Positions 18,301 to 24,905 of a stretch of 41,849 nt of DNA are shown here, piece after piece. Every line of letters begins with the position of its first letter. The first letter of the stretch is position 1. The stretch lies in the NCBI GenBank assembly GCA_029978905.1, contig JAPOIM010000038.1:1-41849 (forward strand), written 5' to 3'. The notes beneath the pieces were generated by a model. The model worked only from the letters and a program-made list of their open reading frames with translations, searched no databases and was not told the DNA's origin. Position numbers and translations under genes: made by a program. This DNA comes from Planctomycetota bacterium (GTDB lineage Bacteria; Planctomycetota; Planctomycetia; Pirellulales; UBA1268).

Positions 18301-19329
18301 CACGAGCGTGTTGTCGAGGGCCTTCATGTCGCGGAGCTGCGAGAGCACCTGGCCGATCTGGCGATCCATCACATCCACCATCGCCGCGTGGATCGCCATC
18401 TTGATCGCTTGAAACTCCTGCTGTTCAGTCGTCAGGCTCGTCCACGGGACCGGCCGGTTGACTTCCTGCGGGCCGATCGTGGGGAGCACATCGTCAAAGG
18501 CATAGGGTGGCCCGAGTTCCCGCTCCACCGCCGACAGAGGACTGCGAATGAAACCGTGCTCACTGAGCCAACTGAAGCGGCTTTGCCTCGCCTTCTCCCA
18601 GCCCTCTCGATACACCTCGCGGTAGCGTTCGATCGCCTCCTGAGGGGCATGCAGCGGAAAGTGCGGTGAGGTGAAGGCGATGTAGTGAAAGAACGGGGAC
18701 TCCGCGTGGTTGGCTGCGTGATCGGTCAGGCAGCGGACCGCGTGATCGCCGATCGCATCGGTGATGTAGAAGTTCTCGTCCCCCTCGATCGGCTCGCCGT
18801 CTTCGCGCACGCCGTTGGAATCAAAGAAGTTGCTCTGGCCTGGGCCGAGGGCATCAAAAGAGCGAGCAAACCCTTGCTCCCGCGGATCTCCATCCACATG
18901 CCACTTGCCGGAGTGGTAACACCGATATCCCGCCGTCTGCAGCATCTCCGCGAGCAACGGCGACCATGCGGGCCGACGGGAGCGACCGCCTCCCTTGAGG
19001 GCTCCCTTCCCATCGAGATCCGGTAAGGAATCGCGGCCGACAGACTGGGCGTAAAAACCGGTCAGCAAAGCAGCGCGGCTCGGCCAGCAGCGAGCGGTGT
19101 TATAGGCCTGCGTGAACCGCACACCACCGGCGGCGAGCTGATCGAGGTTTGGCGTGACGACTTCGCCGCCGTAGCAACCGATGTCGGAGAAGCCAAGATC
19201 GTCGGCGAGGATGACCACCACGTTGGGCCGCTGCGCCTCGGCTGCCAACACGACATCGGCCGACCCCCAAACCATCGCCAGCGCTCCTGCCAGCGCACAC
19301 CCCAGCACCGTCGTTCCGCGCACACCCAT
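15364..19329 (-). CDS. Sulfatase-sulfatase-esterase triple fusion, exported
   Basis: One uninterrupted frame of 1321 residues with three enzyme domains. After a signal peptide (about 1-30), sulfatase 1 (about 33-540) has metal ligands D43/D44 and formylglycine-site Cys81 in CWPSRAALLTG. Sulfatase 2 (about 563-1000) has Asp pair D572/D573 and Cys611 in CSPTRAALMTGR. An alpha/beta-hydrolase esterase (about 1035-1310) has oxyanion motif HGGGW (1060-1064), nucleophile Ser1141 in GGSAG, and likely acid D1242/D1243 and His1265. All three active sites look intact. Both C-x-P/S-x-R motifs need maturation by a formylglycine-generating enzyme not in the window. The start has a strong AAGGGGAGGGG site. 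Likely role: removal of sulfate and acyl esters from one polysaccharide (inference). The cax gene lies 57 bases upstream. Confidence 0.92.
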   Translation of the reverse strand: MGVRGTTVLGCALAGALAMVWGSADVVLAAEAQRPNVVVILADDLGFSDIGCYGGEVVTPNLDQLAAGGVRFTQAYNTARCWPSRAALLTGFYAQSVGRDSLPDLDGKGALKGGGRSRRPAWSPLLAEMLQTAGYRCYHSGKWHVDGDPREQGFARSFDALGPGQSNFFDSNGVREDGEPIEGDENFYITDAIGDHAVRCLTDHAANHAESPFFHYIAFTSPHFPLHAPQEAIERYREVYREGWEKARQSRFSWLSEHGFIRSPLSAVERELGPPYAFDDVLPTIGPQEVNRPVPWTSLTTEQQEFQAIKMAIHAAMVDVMDRQIGQVLSQLRDMKALDNTLVIFASDNGASAEMMIRGEGHDPAAAPGSRKTFLCLGPGWSTTANTPFRRHKTWTHEGGIATPLIVHWPAGIKATGDLRDAMVHLADVTPTVLEVTGVSPPTEYGGLQMPPMQGRSFVRALEDETATIHDELWWCHDEHRAVRVGDHKLVASKGEPWELYDLAADRCETTNLAASMPQRVAELEAVWTRIANECRTLATDPDPARALAAETAGVPKPAFGRRPNIIYVMTDDQGYGDVAAHGNPLLVTPTLDRLRNESVRLAEFHVSPTCSPTRAALMTGRHEFRSGVTHTIQERERLALDAVTLPQMLSSAGYTTGIFGKWHLGDEEAYQPGKRGFDRVFIHGAGGIGQSYPGSCGDAPGNRYLNPVIRSDGTFVSTRGYCTDVFFGEAIRWIDEARKTDEPFFCYLTPNAPHAPYDAPFGSRDRVLARAGEESIKVQGKRSAEDVASFLAMIENIDTNMGKLLAKLDEWGIADDTLVVFTTDNGTAAGSSVFNDGMRGAKGSPYRGGTRVPAFWRWPGVLPEGMDVPAVTAHIDVLPTLCEIAGAEVPEVVAGRLDGRSLVPLLTNPAESWPDRPLFTHVGRWERGGAAEAKFTNCRVREGRWSLVHPGKQTAAWELYDVEHDPGESTNIAAQHPAVVARLVAAYDTWWASLDGALVNEEVDGPEENPFAAAYWQQYPPHPTFADVPYGPHPKQRLHFWKTPLASVDSPAPLLVFIHGGGWQAGDRLSGLGAMLPEMLEAGISVASVEYRFINEAIEAGISPPVKAPLSDAARAVQVLRSKANEWQIDPTRLAASGGSAGACSSLWLAFHDDMAQPESDDPVARQSTRLLAAAVNGAQTTLDPAQMKAWTPNSRYGGHAFGFMQTIANRDSQFAEFLAARERLLPEIEQYSPFALVSSDDPPVYLAYNNAPALGEAAKDPTHSANFGLKLEERLRDVGVGCELVYPGARDVVHPTVSAYLIDVLKGAGGVGSRGVGRE

Positions 19330-19386
19330 CGCCCCTCCCCTTGGGTCAGACTTCAGACCGCCACCACACCAGCATCGTGTCAGGCC

Positions 19387-20490
19387 TCACGGCGAGGCAG
19401 AAGCTGCGGCGGCGTCCCCATTGATCTGCATCATCTCGCTCTCCACCACATCATCGGGCAGGTGGTAGAAACCAAACGCCAATATCAAATACATCGTCAG
19501 CAGGAGTACACCTTCGAGCCAGTTGGAGCGACCATCCTCGATCAACTCACGAGCCACAAGCGACGCCAGCACGATGGCCACCACCTCAAAACTGGTAAAC
19601 GCGAGGTTCATCGGCTGCCCGAGGGCCAACCCTGAGAGCACCAGCAGCGGTGCGATCAGGAGCACCATCTGAATCGTCGACCCCACTGTCACGCCGAGCA
19701 CAAGCTCTGAGCGCCCTGCGCGGGCAAAGCGAATGGCGGTGAGCACCTCGCCAATACCACCCACGCCACCCAAGAGCACGATACCGCTGAAGGTGTTGGA
19801 GAGACCGAGCCTCGCGGCCGTCGGCTCGAGGGCCTCAGAAAGGATGTCGCTCACCAGGCCAAGCACCACCGCGGCCACACCGAGCACCACCAAGCTTCTC
19901 CACATCGGAGCGGGGGGCCCCTCCTCGCCTCCCTCTTCGGCAGCATCTGACGACATCCCCTGACTGGAGCTCCCGAAGATGGTGACAAACACATTCAGGA
20001 CGTAGACCACCAACAGCACCACCGCGATCTCTGTGGAGAGATCACGCGTGCCCTCTGGCGTGCCGATGCGAAACACGGCAGGCACCACGAAGCAGAATGC
20101 ACACATCAGGAGCATCGAGCCGGAGACCTGCAGATTCCGCTTATCAAACCTCTGCGGGCCGAACTTGATGCCTCCAATAAACATCGAGGCCCCCAGCCCC
20201 ACGAGTAGGTTGACGAGAATCGATCCGGTGAGCGACGCCTTGACCACCGCCGAGAGCCCGTTCGCCAGCGCCACCGCACCGATGATGAACTCCGGCAAAT
20301 TATTCAGCGAGGAGTTCAGCAGGCCGCCGATCGTGGGCCCAAGCTTGGCTGCAATGCCTTCCGTCGATGAGCCCATCACGTCCACGAGCGGAATCACTGC
20401 GGCCAGTGCCATGCAAAAAACGAGCACGGGGTTGGCATCCATCCATTGCAGCGCGAACGCCGCCGGCACACAGATCAGCATCCATCGCAT
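19387..20490 (-). CDS. Cax-like cation/proton exchanger (CaCA superfamily)
   Basis: Inner-membrane antiporter of 367 residues with about 11 hydrophobic segments in two homologous halves. The halves are separated by an acidic loop (about 175-192, SSDAAEEGGEEG). The alpha-1 repeat region GGLLNSSLNNLPEFIIGAVA and alpha-2 region GGVGGIGEVLTAI align with the Cax motifs that bind Ca2+. The usual GNA[AP]E core reads NNLPE and GGIGE here, so the first has Gly changed and the second lacks the Asn, while both Glu residues are kept. It probably exchanges Ca2+ or a related cation for protons, with altered specificity possible. It lies upstream of the sulfatase fusion on the same strand and diverges from the PhoD-like gene. 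Confidence 0.82.
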   Translation of the reverse strand: MRWMLICVPAAFALQWMDANPVLVFCMALAAVIPLVDVMGSSTEGIAAKLGPTIGGLLNSSLNNLPEFIIGAVALANGLSAVVKASLTGSILVNLLVGLGASMFIGGIKFGPQRFDKRNLQVSGSMLLMCAFCFVVPAVFRIGTPEGTRDLSTEIAVVLLVVYVLNVFVTIFGSSSQGMSSDAAEEGGEEGPPAPMWRSLVVLGVAAVVLGLVSDILSEALEPTAARLGLSNTFSGIVLLGGVGGIGEVLTAIRFARAGRSELVLGVTVGSTIQMVLLIAPLLVLSGLALGQPMNLAFTSFEVVAIVLASLVARELIEDGRSNWLEGVLLLTMYLILAFGFYHLPDDVVESEMMQINGDAAAASASP

Positions 20491-20549
20491 CTCGGCTCAG
20501 CTCCAGTGTTTGAGGAGAGCCGGGTGAATCCGGCCACACGTCGGTTGAC

Positions 20550-20576
20550 GAATCCTTAGCAACAACCCAAGGATTC
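20550..20576. promoter_or_regulatory. Inverted repeat in divergent cax/phoD-like promoter region
   Basis: GAATCCTT (20550-20557) and AAGGATTC (20569-20576) are perfect 8-base arms around an 11-base spacer, in the 204-base gap between divergent genes. A TTGACG (20545-20550) overlaps the left arm and resembles a -35 box without a convincing -10 partner. A second perfect 10-base palindrome, AATACGTATT, lies at 20618-20627. Either could be a repressor operator. Confidence 0.4.
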
Positions 20577-20694
20577 TCTCGGTCGCGGGATGCCAGCAGG
20601 CACACGTTCGCCACCCGAATACGTATTGTGGCCGCGATTGGTAGAACATGCCACTCAGAACAGCCTTCCGGCTTCTTCACGAAAGGAACTTCCG

Positions 20695-22398
20695 ATGACG
20701 CAGGGAACCCGCTTGCTTTGGTTGTTGCTGCTGGCCATCTGCCTTCCGTCTGCCAAGGCCGCAGAGGTGGTTCCCGCAGAGGGCTTCGCAGCCACACCCT
20801 TTGGAAGCGAGATGCCTGCCCTTGATGGCTGGGCCACAGGTTCCTGGTGGACGAAAGATGCCAAAGGCTCTCCCTTCCCACTCGACGTCGCACGTGAAGA
20901 CGTGATCGCGTTTGCGATCTACAGCGTCGATGTGGCTCCTTCCGATGGAAAGGCCACCCTCAAACTCACCGCCCAGCTCTTCCCACTCAAGCCTGGCGAA
21001 GCGATGGAAGCTCGCCTGGAGATTGACGCTGGTCGCGGCTGGCAGCAGGTCGCCACGAGCTCTGTGAGCTACCCAGGCTGGGATGCGCACTTCCGCGTCG
21101 ACCAGTGGGATGCTTCCCGCAACACCCGCTACCGCGTGAGGCATGGGGAAGCCGCGGTGTTTGAAGGAATCGTGCGCCGCGACCCACGCGACAAGCCACA
21201 GATCTCGGTGGGCGTGATGAGCTGCAACTCCTCACGGACCCCCGGCGCACGCGAAGAACTCGTCACCAATCTCAAGGCAGCCGACCCCGACCTCCTCTTC
21301 TTTGCTGGCGACCAGACCTACCGCCACACCCAGCACACCGTCGGCTGGATCGAGTTTGGCCTTCAGTTTCGGGATGTGCTCCGCGACCGTCCCGCCGTGA
21401 CGATCCCTGATGATCACGATGTGGGCCACCCGAACCTGTGGGGAGCCAATGGCAAGCGGGCAATGGACAAAGCCGGTGCCGATGGTGGCTACTACTACCC
21501 GGCCGACTACGTGAACATGGTCCAGCGGCAACAGACCTGGCACCTCCCTGACCCGGTCGACCCTGCACCGGTTGAGCAGGGGATCACGGTCTACTTCACG
21601 AGGCTGATCGTGGGGGGGGTGGATTTCGCGATCCTCGAAGACCGCAAGTTCAAGACCGGCCCCCTGGGCACGATTCCCCAACTCGGCCCCCGCCCCGATC
21701 ACATCACCGACCCCACCTACGACCGGGCGGCGATCGATCTCGATGGCCTTGAGCTCCTTGGCGAGCGGCAGATGGCATGGCTGGCACGGTGGGCCGATGA
21801 CCACACCGGCGTGCGTGCCAAGAGCGTGCTCTCGCAGACGGCGTTCTGTGGCGCGGTGCACCTGCATGGCGACCCGAGCAACCGGCTGCTCGCCGATCTC
21901 GACTGCAACGGCTGGCCACAAAGCGAACGCAACGCCGCCCTGCGGCTGATCAAGCACGCCGGCGCCGTGCACCTCTGCGGCGATCAGCACCTTGCCGTCG
22001 TCGTGCAGCATGGCATCGACGCGTACCGTGACGGCCCCTACGCCTTCACGTCGCCAGCACTCGTCAACACGATCTACGGACGCTGGTGGCATCCCGAAGA
22101 TGAACAGCCAGGCAAGGGCCCCGTGCCCGGCAGCCCGCTTCCCTGGACGGGCGACTATGAGGATGGCTTGGGCAACAAGATCACCATGCTCGCCTACGCG
22201 AACCCCGAGGATCGAAACGACGAGACCAAGCGGGCTGATGGCTTCGGCGTGGCCGTCTGGAACTTCCCAGAGGACGCCGTGGAACTGCACTGCTACCCAC
22301 GCTTCTTGAGCCGGGTGGCTGGCGTGCCGCAAGAGTTTCCCGGATGGCCGGTTATCGTGCCCCTGGAAAACCCCGCCGCCGCAGACACCCCCAAGTAA
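20695..22398 (+). CDS. PhoD-like metallophosphatase, exported
   Basis: A 567-residue secreted phosphatase of the alkaline phosphatase D/PhoD-like superfamily. ATG 20695 follows an AAAGGA site and gives a signal peptide (LLWLLLLAICLPSAKA). An N-terminal beta domain (about 25-165) is followed by the metallophosphatase core: GVMSCNSSR, FFAGDQTYRHTQH, IPDDHDVGHPN and, near residue 430, LCGDQHLAVVVQHG. The last is the usual GDxH metal ligand of the family. The family hydrolyses phosphomonoesters or diesters in the periplasm, usually using Ca2+ and Fe3+. Neighbouring genes do not reveal the substrate. Confidence 0.87.
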   Translation: MTQGTRLLWLLLLAICLPSAKAAEVVPAEGFAATPFGSEMPALDGWATGSWWTKDAKGSPFPLDVAREDVIAFAIYSVDVAPSDGKATLKLTAQLFPLKPGEAMEARLEIDAGRGWQQVATSSVSYPGWDAHFRVDQWDASRNTRYRVRHGEAAVFEGIVRRDPRDKPQISVGVMSCNSSRTPGAREELVTNLKAADPDLLFFAGDQTYRHTQHTVGWIEFGLQFRDVLRDRPAVTIPDDHDVGHPNLWGANGKRAMDKAGADGGYYYPADYVNMVQRQQTWHLPDPVDPAPVEQGITVYFTRLIVGGVDFAILEDRKFKTGPLGTIPQLGPRPDHITDPTYDRAAIDLDGLELLGERQMAWLARWADDHTGVRAKSVLSQTAFCGAVHLHGDPSNRLLADLDCNGWPQSERNAALRLIKHAGAVHLCGDQHLAVVVQHGIDAYRDGPYAFTSPALVNTIYGRWWHPEDEQPGKGPVPGSPLPWTGDYEDGLGNKITMLAYANPEDRNDETKRADGFGVAVWNFPEDAVELHCYPRFLSRVAGVPQEFPGWPVIVPLENPAAADTPK

Positions 22399-22431
22399 CG
22401 TCGCTTGCATTTGCCGGACCTGCTAGCGACG
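22399..22431. terminator. Hairpin right after the PhoD-like stop codon
   Basis: CGTCGCT (22399-22405) and AGCGACG (22425-22431) are perfect 7-base arms with a 19-base loop, starting at the base after the stop codon. No T-run follows. It may end the phosphatase message or act as an operator for the metal operon that begins 41 bases later. Confidence 0.35.
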
Positions 22432-22472
22432 ATTGGTTGTGGATGCGACAGAGTTGCGATGGTGAGGGGTTT

Positions 22473-22967
22473 ATGCGTTGTCCCGTTCTTCTTCGCGTGC
22501 TGGTGATCACCGCGATGCTGGCGGTCGATGGTCGCGGACTCCCACAACTCGTCTCGGAACGCGCAATCGCCAACGGTGATGTGTCGTCAGCGATCGTGTT
22601 CGTCACGGCTGAACGTGAAGCCGCTGGCTGCTGCGGCACGGCCGCCTGCTGCTGTTGCACGAATACAGGCACCTTAGCCGAAGAGTCGCAGGATGTGTCC
22701 CTCTCGCCGCAGATGCGTGACACGTCTCCGGATGCTCCCAGCGGTTGCGGCTGCTCGGCTCGTCAGACACCCGACGCCCCGCGGCTCCCGATGGCCCCTT
22801 CGCCAGCGGGTGACCACGAGACATCGCTCGATCTGCTGAGCCCCTCGAACACGACCTCGCTGCTGTGCGCGGCTGCGGCGGAAGGGCCGCGTCCCGCCGC
22901 AACACGCATGTCGTCACGAGCGCCGCTGCAACGCCAGTTGGCCCTCCTTTGCTGCTGGCGAACGTAG
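22473..22967 (+). CDS. Cys-rich exported protein at head of metal-efflux operon
   Basis: A 164-residue protein I do not recognise. After a hydrophobic export signal (about 5-22) it carries 12 cysteines in clusters: GCCG, ACCCC, GCGC, a single Cys, and a terminal CCW. The clustering resembles soft-metal binding, and the next four genes encode a Cus-type copper/silver efflux system, so a periplasmic metal sensor or buffer is a reasonable inference. The start ATG 22473 has a GGTGAGGGG site; an in-frame upstream start at 22344 would lie inside the phosphatase gene. Its middle and end are Pro/Ala/Ser rich and look unstructured. Confidence 0.6.
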   Translation: MRCPVLLRVLVITAMLAVDGRGLPQLVSERAIANGDVSSAIVFVTAEREAAGCCGTAACCCCTNTGTLAEESQDVSLSPQMRDTSPDAPSGCGCSARQTPDAPRLPMAPSPAGDHETSLDLLSPSNTTSLLCAAAAEGPRPAATRMSSRAPLQRQLALLCCWRT

Positions 22968-23045
22968 GCGTCCGCTCCTCAGTGTGACGCTGCGCAGTGA
23001 CCCTCTCGCGACGAGCAGACGCACGGCTGCTTGCGCCCTAAGGCG

Positions 23046-24905
23046 ATGCGTTCCGTCACGTCTTCTTCCTATCCGCCGGCCTGGCTGCGGGCCTCTGCGG
23101 ACCTCCTCCACGATCCGGACGCCCCCATGCACCCATCTCCCCCCGAGCCGACGGTGTTCACCGCACACACGCCGCCCTGTCATGCCGAGGCCCGCGCTCA
23201 CGGCTCCTTCGCACCACTCTGGTGGTGGGTCAAGCTCGCGCTTCAGCCGCTGCTCTTCCTGGGCTTTCTGACAACGGCCTTTCTGATCCTCGGTGTCGTG
23301 CAGCAGCAGGGATGGCTGCACAACCCTGCGTTTGACGCAGGCAAGGCGGACGATCACGACCACCCGTCAGGCACGAGCTACATCTGTCCGATGATGTGCA
23401 CGCCCCCCAGCCCAAAGCCCGGCCGGTGTCCGGTGTGTGGGATGGCTCTTGTCCCCGCGGCCACGCGCGCCGGATCCGGCGATGGACGGTCAGTGATCAT
23501 CGACCCAGTCGCTCGGCGTGTGGCGGGGATCGAGACGGTGCCTGTGCAAAACGTAGCCGCCACGCACATGATCGAAAGCCTGGGGATGCTCGATTACGAC
23601 GAAGGGGGACGAAAAACCCTCGCTGCCTACGTCGACGGACGCATCGAACAGCTCTACGCCGATTACACCGGCGTCGAAGTGGCTGAGAACGACACGCTCG
23701 CAGTGCTCTACTCGCCGGTGCTCTATTCCGCGCAAGTGGAGTTTCTTCTCGCTCGCAAGGCACGCGACGAGACCGCAAACGGCCCGCTCCAGCGGGTCTC
23801 CACGGTGAACGAAAACCTCCTCCGCAGTGCCCACCAGCGGCTTGTCGAACTCGGCATGACCGATGGACAGATCGACGAGCTCGAACGCAGCGGCCGCGCC
23901 GACAGCCGACTGCCACTGTTGGCACCCACGCGTGGCACGGTGGTTGAGAAAGCGGTTGTGGAAGGGCAGTACGTGTCGGAGGGGGACACGATTTACGAAC
24001 TCGCAGAGCTCTCCGACGTGTGGTTGATGCTCAAACTGTTTCCAGAAGACGCTTCCCTCGTGCGGTACGGCATGCGGGTGCACGCCAAGCTTGAGTCTCT
24101 GCCAGGACGCGTGTTCGAAGGACGTGTGGCCTTCATCGATCCACTGGTCGACCCCCGCACGCGGACCGTCGGCATACGGGTGGTGATGCCAAACGCCGAC
24201 CGGCTGCTCCGCATCGGAGACTTTGCCACCGCCACGATTGAAGTCCCGCTGGGAAGCGGCGATGCGGTGTACGACCCCGAACTCGCAGGCCGGTGGATCA
24301 GCCCACGACACCCGCATATCACCGCCGACGAACCCGGCGCGTGCCCGGTGTGCGACATGCCGCTGGTGCCCGCCACCGCGCTCGGCTTCACCGACAACCC
24401 AGACGTCACGCCCACGGTGCTCGTGGTGCCCCGTGACGCCGTGCTAAGTGCGGGAAGCCACAGCGTCGTCTACGTGGAAACGGACCCGGGGCGCTTCGAA
24501 CTGCGGCAGGTCGTCCTCGGGCCGGTGCTCGGAACCGACATCGCCATCCGTGAGGGCGTCGCCGAAGGCGAACAGGTGGCTCGCAATGGCAACTTCCTCA
24601 TCGATTCCCAGATGCAACTCGTGGGCAACCCTTCGCTCATTGATCCCACCATCGCCCAGACGGTGGTCCCGGTGCCGATGACTCCCGAAGCGACCTACGA
24701 ACCGGGCGATCTCCCCCCAATGGGCCCGATGCGGCTCCCCACGTCCGACGAGCCGGCTGCAGCGCCGCCACGCCCGGCGACAGGAACGATGCGACCTGCC
24801 GAACCCGAGTTGGACAACGGTGACGCACCTCCCCTGCCAGCCGCAGGAACGATGCGGCTGATCCCCGTGTCACCGGACACCTCCGTCACACCGGAGGCAC
24901 CATGA
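23046..24905 (+). CDS. cusB: Periplasmic adaptor (CusB-like) with two heavy-metal-binding motifs
   Basis: Membrane fusion protein of a tripartite RND efflux pump, 619 residues from ATG 23046 (TTG 23031 and ATG 23127 are alternatives). A membrane anchor (about 60-85) is followed by a heavy-metal-binding domain with Cys114 in YICPMMC and then CPVCGMALVP. The adaptor core (about 145-400) has barrel-sandwich, helical hairpin and beta-barrel regions. A second such motif, WISPRHPHI then CPVCDMPLVP, sits inside the C-terminal part and lacks the first Cys. The tail is Pro-rich with repeated GTMR. The gene overlaps the pump gene by 4 bases (ATGA). Adaptors of this group hand Cu(I)/Ag(I) to the pump. 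Confidence 0.88.
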   Translation: MRSVTSSSYPPAWLRASADLLHDPDAPMHPSPPEPTVFTAHTPPCHAEARAHGSFAPLWWWVKLALQPLLFLGFLTTAFLILGVVQQQGWLHNPAFDAGKADDHDHPSGTSYICPMMCTPPSPKPGRCPVCGMALVPAATRAGSGDGRSVIIDPVARRVAGIETVPVQNVAATHMIESLGMLDYDEGGRKTLAAYVDGRIEQLYADYTGVEVAENDTLAVLYSPVLYSAQVEFLLARKARDETANGPLQRVSTVNENLLRSAHQRLVELGMTDGQIDELERSGRADSRLPLLAPTRGTVVEKAVVEGQYVSEGDTIYELAELSDVWLMLKLFPEDASLVRYGMRVHAKLESLPGRVFEGRVAFIDPLVDPRTRTVGIRVVMPNADRLLRIGDFATATIEVPLGSGDAVYDPELAGRWISPRHPHITADEPGACPVCDMPLVPATALGFTDNPDVTPTVLVVPRDAVLSAGSHSVVYVETDPGRFELRQVVLGPVLGTDIAIREGVAEGEQVARNGNFLIDSQMQLVGNPSLIDPTIAQTVVPVPMTPEATYEPGDLPPMGPMRLPTSDEPAAAPPRPATGTMRPAEPELDNGDAPPLPAAGTMRLIPVSPDTSVTPEAP

